Source of the DNA: an uncultured Alphaproteobacteria bacterium
GTDB taxonomy: Bacteria > Pseudomonadota > Alphaproteobacteria > Thalassobaculales > Thalassobaculaceae
DNA: 64,000 bases
Direction of reading: 5' to 3'
NCBI GenBank assembly: GCA_937776645.1
Contig: CALMRI010000001.1
Span: forward strand, 1 to 64,000
The notes under the pieces were generated by a model, which searched no databases, had not been told where the DNA came from, and was given only the letters and a program-made list of their open reading frames with translations. Below, piece after piece: positions 19,832 through 29,336 of this stretch (the stretch's first letter is position 1; each line of letters starts with the position of its first letter). A program made the position numbers and the translations under genes.

Positions 19832-20033
19832 CCCTTGAGGAAGAGAGCGGCGGGCCCAATTGGGTCGCGGCCGGCGCCGAAGGAGCAACCGCCCCGGAAA
19901 CTCTCAGGCGAACGTACCTCAGGGCGAGGAACCTCTGGAAAGCAGGCGGCGCCGAGGTCCGTCGTCTCACCGAAGGGGAAAGCTGCAGGCCGACTAAGCG
20001 CTGCCGGACAATCTCTCAGGTATTCGACAGAGG
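19832..20033 (+). promoter_or_regulatory. Tandem glycine riboswitch upstream of gcvT
   Basis: Two glycine aptamers in series, the arrangement known to bind glycine and switch on gcv genes. Aptamer 1: P1 arms at 19832-19840 (CCCTTGAGG) and 19917-19924 (CCTCAGGG), core GCCGAAGGAGCAA at 19876-19888 and AAACTCTCAGGC at 19898-19909. The linker has the GGAACCTCTGG pattern seen in known tandem forms. Aptamer 2: P1 arms CCTCTG at 19932-19937 and CAGAGG at 20028-20033, core CACCGAAGGGG around 19969-19978 and ATCTCTCAGGT at 20011-20021. About 55 bases remain to the gcvT start for the expression platform; I see no obvious terminator there. Confidence 0.93.
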
Positions 20034-20087
20034 GGGCCCGCGCCGTCACATCGTGGCTGCGACGAGGTACGCTCACGGGAGATGCCG

Positions 20088-21219
20088 ATGTCCGGAGGCT
20101 CAGAATACCGACGATAGAAGTACCGATCTCAAAACCACCCCGCTGCACCGCGCTGCATCTCTCGCTTGGTGCCAAGATGGTGCCGTTCGCCGGGTATGCC
20201 ATGCCCGTGCAGTATCCGGCCGGCGTGAAAGACCGAGCACCTGCACACCCGCGCCAAGGCCGGGCTGTTCGACGTCTCCCACATGGGCCAGGTGCGGCTG
20301 ACCGGGGAAGGATGCCGCGGCCGACACTTGAGGCCCTGGTGCCCGGCGACCTTCAGGCGCTGAGTCCTGGGGCGTATGCGCTACACGATGTTCACCGACC
20401 CCGCCGGCGGCATCCTCGACGATCTGATCGTCACCAATGCCGGTGATCATTTGTTCGTGGTGGTTAATGCCGGCTGCAAGGAACAGGACATCGCCCATAT
20501 GCGGGCCAATCTGTCTTGCGGCATCGAGGAATTGCCGGGACCGGGCACTGCTGGCTTTGCAAGGCCCGTCGGCGGAGGCGGTTCTGGCCAGCCACGCGGC
20601 CGAAGTGGCGGACATGAAGTTCATGACCGCGCGCGCGGTGTCGATCGCCGGACACGATTGTTTCGTCACCCGTTCGGGTTATACCGGCGAGGATGGCTAT
20701 GAAATCTCTGTGCCGGGAGAGACGGCGGCCGCGTTCGCCGAGATGCTGCTGGCACATCCGGATGTCGAGCCGATCGGCTTGGGTGCGCGGGATTCCCTGC
20801 GTCTGGAGGCCGGGCTTTGCCTGTATGGCCATGACATCGACGAGACCACCACACCGGTTGAAGCCAACCTGACCTGGGCGATCAACAAGCGCCGCCGGGT
20901 CGAAGGTGGATTTCCGGGCTCCGACAAAATCCTCGGCCAACTGGCCGATGGTGCTTTGCGCCGCCGGGTTGGCATTCGCCTGGAAGGGCGCGCACCGGCC
21001 CGCGAGGGCACGGAACTGGTGGATGATGCCGGTACGGCGATCGGTCACATCACCAGCGGTGGCTTCGGGCCGACCCTCGAGGGGCCGGTCGCCATGGGTT
21101 ACGTGGACAGCCGCTTTTCAGAGACCGGATGTCAGATCAACGCGATGGTGCGCGGCAAACCGTTGCCGGCCCGGGTGGCGGCGCTGCCGTTCGTCGCCGC
21201 AAATTATAAACGTGGATAA
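20088..21219 (+). CDS. gcvT: Glycine cleavage system T protein, many frameshifts
   Basis: GcvT takes the aminomethyl group from lipoyl-GcvH and makes 5,10-methylene-tetrahydrofolate and ammonia. The order of pieces is clear: [67 protein letters not shown] and then one long frame from about 20540 with [27 protein letters not shown] and [12 protein letters not shown]. Joining them needs seven +1 corrections, near 20100, 20150, 20231, 20309, 20325, 20370 (GGGG) and 20537 (GGG). No residues are lost. ATG 20088 has a gggag site seven bases upstream. I favour poor consensus over a dead gene, since gcvH beside it is intact. Confidence 0.85.
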
Positions 21220-21259
21220 TAAGCAAAATTCACAAGCAAAATTCAAAGGGAGGGAAACC

Positions 21260-21634
21260 ATGACCGAGCGCAAATATACCGATGACCATGAGTGGATCAC
21301 CATGGACGGCGATGTCGGCACTGTCGGCATCACCGATTTTGCCCAGGAACAATTGGGCGACATCGTCTTTGTCGAGGTTAGCAAGGTGGGTGAAGAGGTT
21401 GCCAAGGATGATGACGTGGGCGTCGTTGAATCGGTGAAAGCGGCGAGTGATATCTATTGTCCGGTCTCCGGAACGATCACCGAAGCGAATGAAGTGTTGG
21501 ATGGCGCACCGGAAACCGTCAATGCCGACCCGATGGCCGGTGGTTGGATGTTCAAGATCACGCTGTCCGATGCGGGCGAGTTGGATGCTCTGATGGACCA
21601 GGATGCCTATGAGGCGTTTCGCGATCGCCTTTGA
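21260..21634 (+). CDS. gcvH: Glycine cleavage system H protein
   Basis: GcvH carries the lipoyl arm that shuttles the aminomethyl group between GcvP, GcvT and dihydrolipoamide dehydrogenase. The 124-residue frame is intact, starting [13 protein letters not shown] after a gggaggg site. Lys60 in [12 protein letters not shown] is the lipoylation site. It continues with [12 protein letters not shown] near the end. Length is normal. It lies 40 bases after gcvT and 44 before gcvP. Confidence 0.96.
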   Translation: MTERKYTDDHEWITMDGDVGTVGITDFAQEQLGDIVFVEVSKVGEEVAKDDDVGVVESVKAASDIYCPVSGTITEANEVLDGAPETVNADPMAGGWMFKITLSDAGELDALMDQDAYEAFRDRL

Positions 21635-21678
21635 GCCTGCGCAACTCGACCCGTCCAAAGACAACAAGGAGAACGCTG

Positions 21679-24564
21679 ATGACCGCGACCCGGCTGCCCT
21701 ATTCCGCCTTCGACTCCAGCGAGGAATTCATCGCTCGGCACATAGGCCCCTCGCCAGAGGACCAACAGGCGATGTTGGCGGTGATCGGGGTGGATAGTCT
21801 CGACGCGTTGATCGAGCGAACGGTTCCGAAATCGATCCGCTCCGCCGGCCCTCTTGATCTGGCGGCGCCAATCGACGAGGCCGGGGCCCTGGCTAAGATG
21901 CGGGCGCACGCTGATCAGATCAAGGTGGCGCGATCGTTGATTGGCATGGGGTATTCTCCGACCCGACACGCCGGGCGTGATCCAGCGCAATATTCTGGAG
22001 AACCCGGCCTGGTACACCGCCTATACCCCGTATCAGCCGGAAATTTCCCAGGGCCGTCTCGAAGCTCTGCTCAACTTTCAATCCATGGTCTGTGATCTGA
22101 CGGGCATGGAAATAGCCAATGCCTCGCTGCTGGACGAGGCGACGGCGGCGGCAGAGGCCATGGCGTTTTGCCGCAAGGTGGCCAAGGCTAAGGGCGATGT
22201 GTTGTTTGTCTCCGGTCATTGTCATCCGCAGACCATCGACGTGATCCAGACCCGGGCGGAGCCGGTTGGCATCAAAGTTGTCGTCGGTGACGAGACGGGT
22301 GGAATTGGCGAGCAGGCCTTCGCGGTACTGGTGCAGTACCCGGATAGTGGCGGTGAAATCCGAGACTACAAGGCAGCTATGCCAGGCGGCCCACGCCCAG
22401 GGTGCGATGGTGATCGCGGCGACGGACCTTTTGGCGCTGACGCTGTTGACCCCGCCGGGTGAGTGGGGGGCGGATGTGGTCGTTGGCTCCAGTCAACGGT
22501 TCGGCGTGCCGTTAGGCTTTCGGCGGACCGCATGCGGCCTTCTTTGCCGCCCGCGATGAGCATAAACGCGCGATCCCCGGCCGGTTGGTCGGGGTGTCGA
22601 TCGATGATGCGGGCGACCCGGCTTACCGGCTGGCATTGCAGACCCGCGAGCAGCATATTCGCCGCGAGAAGGCGACCAGCAATATCTGCACGGCCCAGGT
22701 TCTGCTGGCGGTAATGGCGTCAATGTACGCGGTCTATCATGGCCCGAATGGGTTGCAGAGGATCGCGACGCGCATTCACCGACTGACCGCGATCTTGGCC
22801 GAGGGCTTGCGCCAGCTTGGTTATCAGATCAGACGACGCACTTTTTGATACCATTGTGGTGAAAACCGACGATTGGACCGGCTCGGTGATGGAGGCCGCC
22901 CGGGTCGAGGCGATCAATCTTCGGCCTTTGACGACAAGGTGGGCATTTCCCTCGACGAGACCTGCGAGCGTGATCTGGTGGAGCGGCTATGGTCTCTGGC
23001 GGCCTTCGATTCGATGAAACAGATTTCCTTCGAGGAGATTGATGCGACGCTATCCGATGCGCTGCCCGACGGATTGCGCCGCGGCTCCGCCTACCTGACG
23101 CACCCGGTGTTCAACAGTCACCATTCCGAAACCGAAATGCTGCGCTATATCCGCCGGCTCTCGGACAAGGATATCGCGCTTGATCGCTCGATGATTCCCC
23201 TCGGCTCCTGCACGATGAAGCTGAACGCTACCACCGAGATGGTCCCGATTACCTGGCCGGAATTCTCGCAGGTGCATCCGTTCGCGCCGGCCGACCAGGT
23301 CGAGGGTTATGTGCAGATGATCCGCGAGCTGGAACAAATGCTGTGCGCCTGCACCGGCTACGCGGCGGTGTCCCTGCAGCCGAATGCCGGCTCGCAAGGC
23401 GAGTATGCAGGGCTTTTGATGATCCGCGCCTACCACCGCGGGCGCGGCGACACACAGCGAGACGTTTGTCTGATTCCCAGCTCGGCCCATGGCACCAATC
23501 CGGCCTCGGCGGCGATGGCGGGCATGCGCGTTGTGGTGGTGAAATGCGACGACCACGGTAATGTCGATGTCGAGGACCTAAAGGCCAAGGCCACCGCCCA
23601 TGCCGATACCTTGGCGGCGTTGATGGTTACCTATCCCTCGACCCATGGGGTCTTTGAGGAGGCGATCGGCGAGATCTGCGGAATCGTTCATGATCACGGT
23701 GGTCAGGTCTATATGGACGGGGCCAATCTGAACGCCATGGTTGGATTATGCCAGCCCGGTCATTTTGGCTCCGATGTTAGCCATCTCAACCTGCATAAGA
23801 CTTTCTGCATTCCCCATGGTGGCGGTGGGCCCGGCGTTGGGCCGGTCGGCGTCGCGACCCATCTGGCGCCGTATTTGCCGGGGCATCGGTTCGGGCCGAC
23901 CCAGGAGACCTCTATCGGCCCGGTTAGCGCCGCCCCTTGGGGAAGTGCTGGGATTCTGCCGATTTCCTGGGCCTATGTGACGATGATGGGCGCCAAGGGC
24001 ATGCGGGATGCGACCGAGGTGGCGATCCTCAACGCCAATTACCTCGCAGCCCGGTTGAAAGTGCATTTCCCGGTGCTGTATACAGGCGCTAATGACACGG
24101 TGGCCCATGAGTGCATCATCGATTTACGGCCTGTTAAGGAGGCGACCGGGGTAAGCGTCGACGATGTCGCCAAGAGGCTAGTTGATTTTGGCTTCCATGC
24201 GCCGACCATGTCTTTTCCGGTTCCCGGTACCCTGATGATCGAGCCGACCGAGAGTGAGCCTAAAGGCGAGCTAGACCGTTTTGTTGATGCGATTGCGGCA
24301 ATCCGCGAAGAAATCTACGCTATTGAGCGAGGGGATATTGCCCACGAAGACAGTCCGCTCGCTCATGCGCCGCATACCGCTGCCGCGTTGATGGGCGCCA
24401 GTTGGGACCGCAAATACAGCCGCGAGCAGGCAGCGTTTCCAAACCAAGCGGCTCGGATCGACAAATATTGGCCGCCAGTCGGCCGGATCGACAATGTTTA
24501 TGGTGATCGCAATCTAATGTGCTCCTGCCCGCCGATCTCGGATTACGAAGACGTGGCGGATTAG
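21679..24564 (+). CDS. gcvP: Glycine dehydrogenase (decarboxylating), single-chain GcvP, frameshifted
   Basis: The PLP-dependent P protein decarboxylates glycine. This is the one-chain form (about 960 residues), starting [20 protein letters not shown] and [14 protein letters not shown] after an aaggag site. The C-terminal half is one clean frame with the PLP-lysine region [18 protein letters not shown] and [14 protein letters not shown]. The N-terminal half needs five corrections: +1 near 21963, 22376, 22521 and 22831, and -1 in the TTT at 22927. The corrected text reads through with no missing residues. The indels continue the error-rich stretch that begins in gcvT. Confidence 0.88.
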
Positions 24565-24568
24565 GAGA

Positions 24569-24586
24569 GCCTGGTGCCAGGCTTTT
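24569..24586 (+). terminator. Hairpin and T-run after gcvP
   Basis: Arms GCCTGG (24569-24574) and CCAGGC (24577-24582) are followed directly by TTTT, five bases after the gcvP stop. The two-base loop would open to four. It fits a short intrinsic terminator for the gcv operon. Confidence 0.6.
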
Positions 24587-24645
24587 GACCTCGAACAACT
24601 CGAAGCGACGATCCAATCCGCTGCGGCTCGCCGGGGGAACACGTG

Positions 24646-24741
24646 ATGTCGGATAGAACGGTGATTGATCCGGATGTCGACGCGTCGGTTCGCGCCTACA
24701 TCAAGTCACGCAAAGCGGACTTTTTGAGCTTGAATATATAA
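24646..24741 (+). CDS. Possible 31-residue reading frame, unassigned
   Basis: ATG 24646 to TAA 24741 encodes a short hydrophilic peptide (MSDRTVIDPDVDASVRAYI and on), between the gcv terminator and the convergent acetyltransferase gene. An upstream frame in the same gap reads DLEQLEATIQSAAARRG before a stop, so both may be scraps of lost genes. The match to any family is not clear to me and coding is doubtful. Confidence 0.2.
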   Translation: MSDRTVIDPDVDASVRAYIKSRKADFLSLNI

Positions 24742-24748
24742 CAAAAAA

Positions 24749-25258
24749 TCAAAAGGTTAGGGCGTAAATCCAGTACCGGAAACCATAAATTCGTGGAATT
24801 TCGCGTATTTTTTCGAAGCCAAGACTCTGGTACAGCGTCTGGGCTTCGGTCATTGCCTCGCTGGTGTGTAGACCGAAGGTTTCCACACCATCCGCGCGGG
24901 CGAGGTCCAGGCAGGTGGTGACCAGGGCTCGGGCGGCGCCACGACCGCGATACCGGGGCGGTACGGCGAGAACCCGCATGAAGGCCCAGTCATCCGGGAA
25001 CCGATGCTGTTTCATGGCGCCCGGCGCACAATAAACCACCGACCCGAGCATCCGACCTTCCTCTGTCGCGACCAGTAACTCGCCGCCATTGCGCAATTGA
25101 GTGGTCGCCGAGACACCGCGCTCCATTTCCGGCCACAGGCCCGGCGCCATGTGCGATTCGAACTGTTTGAAAGCCTCAACCGCCAACGCGGCGGCGACCT
25201 CGTATTCTTCCAGATAGGCGTGACGGATACTCGGCATCGCAGCGCTCGATTGCTTCAA
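24749..25258 (-). CDS. GNAT-family N-acetyltransferase
   Basis: A 169-residue acetyltransferase. The acetyl-CoA pyrophosphate loop is VPPRYRGRGAARALV (about 99-113), followed by the alcohol/amine-side helix TEAQTLYQSLGFEKI. The EEGRMLGSVVYC strand is the usual beta-4. The start could be 25258 or 25237 (MPSIRHAYLEEYE). Substrate unknown. It is downstream of soxG on the same strand with a 51-base gap, so it may be read from the sox operon. Confidence 0.8.
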   Translation of the reverse strand: MKQSSAAMPSIRHAYLEEYEVAAALAVEAFKQFESHMAPGLWPEMERGVSATTQLRNGGELLVATEEGRMLGSVVYCAPGAMKQHRFPDDWAFMRVLAVPPRYRGRGAARALVTTCLDLARADGVETFGLHTSEAMTEAQTLYQSLGFEKIREIPRIYGFRYWIYALTF

Positions 25259-25309
25259 GGGATGTGAGGATCAGATCGAAACACCTTAGCCGTCCAGGAC
25301 GCCAAGCGA

Positions 25310-25927
25310 TTATCCTTCCACGCGCACGCCGAATTCAAGGCCCGCGTCGGTCAGCCATGCCCATAAATACGGCGCGAAACTGGCCCGCACCAGGATGTCA
25401 TAGCTGGGCATTTCGTCAAACTGCCTGAAGATGACTTGGGCTTTTGCAAGATTGGTTTGCGCCGATTGGCCGACGCCAAAGACCCGAGGGTGCAGATCGA
25501 TGGCGCAGCCCTTGGCCAAGACCGCGCGCGCAGCGGTACCGGACAACCGGATGATCGTGGAATGATCGCTGACATTGGTGATCGCATGGTGGGTGCCGGC
25601 GAGCGCGCTTTCCAAAGCGCTCTCCAGCGCCGCTTCGGTGCCGGGTTCGCTCACCACTAGCCATTCGTTCGGCGCGGTCCAGATGATGGCCGTGCTTTGT
25701 ATGGTCGCGGCGGTATTGGGCTTGGATGGTGGCGCCACGCCAAGCGCCTTGGTCGCACCGGTAATGAATTTCTTGTCATCCGGCTCGCCGCGTAGGACTA
25801 GCTTGCCCCAGTGTCGGCGCTCCGAAAGCACGACACCAGCCTCGGCCGGGCCGCCGATCGGGCCGATGACTCGGTCAAGAGGGGTGGGGTCAAGCCCTGG
25901 GGGCGTTGGGCCTACTTTCTCAACCAT
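25310..25927 (-). CDS. soxG: Sarcosine oxidase gamma subunit
   Basis: Small subunit of heterotetrameric sarcosine oxidase. With the start at 25927 (MVEKVGPTPP), overlapping the soxA stop by eight bases, it has 205 residues. Recognisable parts are LSERRHWGKLVLRG, WTAPNEWLVVS, ITNVSDHSTIIRLSGTAAR and GCAIDLHPRVFGVGQSAQT. Its fold is related to the small domain of GcvT-like proteins. Last gene of soxB-D-A-G. Confidence 0.9.
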   Translation of the reverse strand: MVEKVGPTPPGLDPTPLDRVIGPIGGPAEAGVVLSERRHWGKLVLRGEPDDKKFITGATKALGVAPPSKPNTAATIQSTAIIWTAPNEWLVVSEPGTEAALESALESALAGTHHAITNVSDHSTIIRLSGTAARAVLAKGCAIDLHPRVFGVGQSAQTNLAKAQVIFRQFDEMPSYDILVRASFAPYLWAWLTDAGLEFGVRVEG

Positions 25928-28900
25928 TGGCCCGCTCCCCGTCCAGATCAAAGAACCGGGGTTCGGTGACGACGGCTCTGATGGTCTTGCCGGCTAGCGG
26001 AATACTCAGCGTCTCGCCGATACGCGTTGGTCCGCCTTTCACTAAGGCCATGGCGATTGAGCGCCCGCAACTCGGGCTGTAATAGCTGGAGGTGACATGA
26101 CCGATCATCGCCATCGGAGGCTCCGGCTGCACCGCTTCAACAATCTGCGCGCCCTCTGGGAGAACTTCGTTTGGATCCTCGGTAAGCAGGCCAACAAGAC
26201 GCTTGCGATCGGCGCTAACGATGTCGCGGCGGGCCAGCGCCCGCTTACCGACGAAATCGACTTTGGTCTTCGAGACGATCCAGTCCATGCAAAGGTCGCT
26301 CGGGGTTACCGTGCCGTCGGTCTCCTGACCGACGATGATGAAGCCTTTCTCGGCCCGCAATACATGCATCGCTTCGGTGCCGTAGGGGCAGATGTCGTAT
26401 TTTTCGCCGGCTTCCATCATGGCTTGCCAAAGCGCCAAGCCATGACGGCGTGGCACGTTGATCTCAAAGCTAAGTTCGCCGGTGAATGAGATGCGGAACA
26501 CCCGGGCGGCAATACCGGCCACGGTCCCCTCACGCACTGACATGAAGGGGAAAGCGTCGTTGGCAAGATCTATATCCGGGCATAATTCCGCGAGCAGGGT
26601 CCGGCAGTCTGGTCCGCAAATCGAAGCGACGGCCCATTGCTCGGTCACCGAGGTTATGTAGACCTTGAGGTCCGGCCACTCGGTCTGCCGCCACTCCTCC
26701 AGCCAGTCGAGCACGCCGGCGGCGCCGCCCGTGGTTGTGGTCATGTGAAAACGGTTTTCGGATAACCTGGCCGTGACGCCGTCATCCATCACCATGCCGT
26801 CTTCCTTGAGCATCAACCCATAGCGGGCTCGCCCAGGCGCTAACTTCAACCAGACATTGGTATAGACCCGGTTCAGGAATTCGGCGGCGTCGGGGCCCTG
26901 GATGTCGATCTTGCCCAAGGTCGTGGCGTCGAGAATGCCAACCCCGTCGCGGGCTGCCTTGACCTCACGATCGACCGCCTGGCGTAAGCTCTCGCCGGGC
27001 TTGGGATAGTACCAGGCCCGCATCCACTGGCCGACATGTTCGAACTTGGCGCCGGCCTCGCGATGCCAGAAATCCATCGCGGTCGTGCGCACCGGGTCGA
27101 AAAACGCACCGATATTGCGCCCGGCATAGGCGCCGATGGTGGCCGGCGTATAGGGGGGGCGGAAGGTGGTGTGGCCAACCCTCGACACATCGGCGCCGGG
27201 CACATTGGCGCCCAGCACTTCGCCCATGATCGCCAAGGCGTTGATGTTCGAGGTCTTGCCCTGATCAGTGCCCATACCCATCGTGGTATAGCGCTTCAGA
27301 TGCTCGATCGATTGATAGCCTTCGCGCGCCGCCAGATGGACGTCGGCGGCGGTCACGTCATTTTGAAAGTCGACAAAATGTTTGCCTGCATGGCCAAGTG
27401 GTTTCTTTCCCGGCACGACCCAGAGGTCACGGCGGTCGCTCTGGGGCGGCTCGCCGACGTTCGGCGCTGCGGTCACCCGTCCCTTGTAGCCGGTGGCACG
27501 GGCCGCTTCGATCCCGGCTTTCAGGCCTTGCTTGAGGCATTTGACCAAGCTCACCGCACCGTTACAGGAGCCAACTGAGGTCTCGGCCTGCACCGAGAGG
27601 TCCGGTACGAAAGCCGAGACATCCTCGCTCCAGCGAAGCTTGCCGCCGCTTTGTGAGAACATATGCACTGTCGGGGTCCAGCCGCCGGACATCGCCACAG
27701 CGTCACACTCGATTTTTCGAGCCGAACCTGTGACCCCGGCGCCATCGGCCGTAAGTTTCATGATCTCGACCGAGCTTACCCGAAGCGCGCCGCGCGTCGC
27801 GACCACCGCTTGGCCCGGATGAACGGCGATACCCGCCGCCGCCGCCGCTGCGACCAGGGGCCCCTTGGGTTGAGCACGCAGATCGACAAGCCCGGCGATG
27901 CGCACGCCCTGGGCGTGCATCGCCAGGGCGGTTCGGTAAGCGTCGTCATTATTGGTTAGAACCAAGACCCGGCGACCGGGGGTGACGGCGAACCTATTCA
28001 TGTAGGTCCGGGCCGCCGAGGCCAGCATGATGCCGGGCCGATCGTTATTGGCGAAGACCAGGGGGCGCTCGATCGCGCCTGCCGCCAGGACCACGCGTTT
28101 GGCTCGGATTTTCCACAACCTCTGGCGCGGCAGATGATCCGGGGCGGTGCCGAGGTGGTCGGTTATCCGTTCCAGCAAGGTCAGATAATTGTGGTCGTAA
28201 TAGCCGGTCGCGGTGGTGCGGATAAGCAAGGTAACCTCCGGCATCGCTTGCAGCTCCGCCACCGTCGCCCGCACCCAGTCCAAGCCAGGGGCACCGTCGA
28301 TAGTGCAATCAAGATCGCTCCACAATGATCCGCCCAGTAGGGTGCCTTCATCGACCAGTATCACCCGGGCACCGGTGCGTCCGGCCGCGAGTGCCGCAGC
28401 CAAGCCGGCCGGACCTCCGCCGACGATCAGGACGTCGCAATGGCGATGAGTTTTCTCGTAGCGGTCGGGGTCTCGCCCTTGCGGCGCCTTGCCGAGGCCG
28501 GCTGCGCGGCGGATCCAGTGTTCGTATTTCAGCCACCAGCTCGCAGGCCACATGAAGGTTTTGTAATAAAATCCGGCGGGAAAAAACCTGTGCAGAAGGT
28601 TGTTCACCGATCCGACATCGAATTTCAGGCAGGGCCAACGGTTTTGGCTGGCGGCGACAAGGCCGTCACGCAGCTCGATCCGTGTCGCTCGTAAATTAGG
28701 GTCCGTCCGGTTGCCATCGCCTAACTGGATTAGCGCGTTCGGCTCTTCGCTACCGGCAGACATGATGCCGCGCGGACGATGATATTTGAAACTACGGCCA
28801 ACCAGATGCACGCCATTGGCCAACAGCGCAGAGGCCAGCGTGTCACCCTTGTAGCCCTCGTATTGTTGGCCATCGAACTGAAATTTCAGCGGCGCCGAAC

Positions 28901-28946
28901 GATCGATGCTCCCGGAATTGGCAAGGCGATGGTTCTGACCGCTCAT
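25920..28946 (-). CDS. soxA: Sarcosine oxidase alpha subunit
   Basis: The large subunit binds NAD and tetrahydrofolate and channels the formaldehyde-level carbon to 5,10-methylene-THF. Its 1008 residues show an N-terminal ferredoxin-like SoxA domain (about 20-105, with GDTLASALLANGVHLVGRS), a Rossmann dinucleotide site CDVLIVGGGPAGLAAALA at 170-187, a second domain around RVLVLTNNDDAYRTALA, and from about 600 a GcvT-like folate domain with LRQAVDREVKAARDGVG, FTGELSFEINVPRRHG and LRAEKGFIIVGQETDG. Length is normal. The start overlaps the soxD stop (ATGA). Confidence 0.95.
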   Translation of the reverse strand: MSGQNHRLANSGSIDRSAPLKFQFDGQQYEGYKGDTLASALLANGVHLVGRSFKYHRPRGIMSAGSEEPNALIQLGDGNRTDPNLRATRIELRDGLVAASQNRWPCLKFDVGSVNNLLHRFFPAGFYYKTFMWPASWWLKYEHWIRRAAGLGKAPQGRDPDRYEKTHRHCDVLIVGGGPAGLAAALAAGRTGARVILVDEGTLLGGSLWSDLDCTIDGAPGLDWVRATVAELQAMPEVTLLIRTTATGYYDHNYLTLLERITDHLGTAPDHLPRQRLWKIRAKRVVLAAGAIERPLVFANNDRPGIMLASAARTYMNRFAVTPGRRVLVLTNNDDAYRTALAMHAQGVRIAGLVDLRAQPKGPLVAAAAAAGIAVHPGQAVVATRGALRVSSVEIMKLTADGAGVTGSARKIECDAVAMSGGWTPTVHMFSQSGGKLRWSEDVSAFVPDLSVQAETSVGSCNGAVSLVKCLKQGLKAGIEAARATGYKGRVTAAPNVGEPPQSDRRDLWVVPGKKPLGHAGKHFVDFQNDVTAADVHLAAREGYQSIEHLKRYTTMGMGTDQGKTSNINALAIMGEVLGANVPGADVSRVGHTTFRPPYTPATIGAYAGRNIGAFFDPVRTTAMDFWHREAGAKFEHVGQWMRAWYYPKPGESLRQAVDREVKAARDGVGILDATTLGKIDIQGPDAAEFLNRVYTNVWLKLAPGRARYGLMLKEDGMVMDDGVTARLSENRFHMTTTTGGAAGVLDWLEEWRQTEWPDLKVYITSVTEQWAVASICGPDCRTLLAELCPDIDLANDAFPFMSVREGTVAGIAARVFRISFTGELSFEINVPRRHGLALWQAMMEAGEKYDICPYGTEAMHVLRAEKGFIIVGQETDGTVTPSDLCMDWIVSKTKVDFVGKRALARRDIVSADRKRLVGLLTEDPNEVLPEGAQIVEAVQPEPPMAMIGHVTSSYYSPSCGRSIAMALVKGGPTRIGETLSIPLAGKTIRAVVTEPRFFDLDGERANG

Positions 28947-29296
28947 GAGCCCTCTCCCGACAGGGCATTCTTCTCCGCCGCCGTCTCGCGGCGCCAGTTT
29001 GCGGCATAGGCGGCTTGGCCGGCCTCGGTTTTCGGTTTCTCGCCCATCGGGTAGATCTCAAGGATCTCGTTGGTGGCGGTGTTGCGCAGCATGTTGAACC
29101 AGCGTCGGCAGCCATGGTTGTGCGACCATCGCTCCAGATGCGGCCCCTTTGGGTTTTGCTGCATGAACAGATAGTCGGCGAATGCCTCGTCCGACAAGGC
29201 CGCAGCGTCACGGGGGCGCAGGATATGGGCCTCGCCACCATAGTGGAACTCCTCATCGTCGCGCGGGCCGCACCAGGGGCAGTCAATCAATAGCAT
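28943..29296 (-). CDS. soxD: Sarcosine oxidase delta subunit
   Basis: A 117-residue zinc-binding subunit. It starts MLLIDCPWCGPRDDEEFHYGG; Cys6, Cys9, a later histidine in WSHNHGCRRW and the cysteine there fit the zinc site of characterised delta subunits. It has the DYLFMQQNPKGPHLERW core. A GGAGA ribosome site precedes the ATG. Gene order soxB-soxD-soxA-soxG is the canonical one. Confidence 0.95.
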   Translation of the reverse strand: MLLIDCPWCGPRDDEEFHYGGEAHILRPRDAAALSDEAFADYLFMQQNPKGPHLERWSHNHGCRRWFNMLRNTATNEILEIYPMGEKPKTEAGQAAYAANWRRETAAEKNALSGEGS

Positions 29297-29336
29297 CGGT
29301 TCGTTTCTCCAAGCTCATCCATCATCCCGGCCCCCT

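Noticed and set aside
19600-20202. A 200-residue minus-strand frame over the riboswitch
   Set aside because: The sequence is explained by two glycine aptamers on the plus strand, and the frame overlaps the start of the carboxyltransferase gene.
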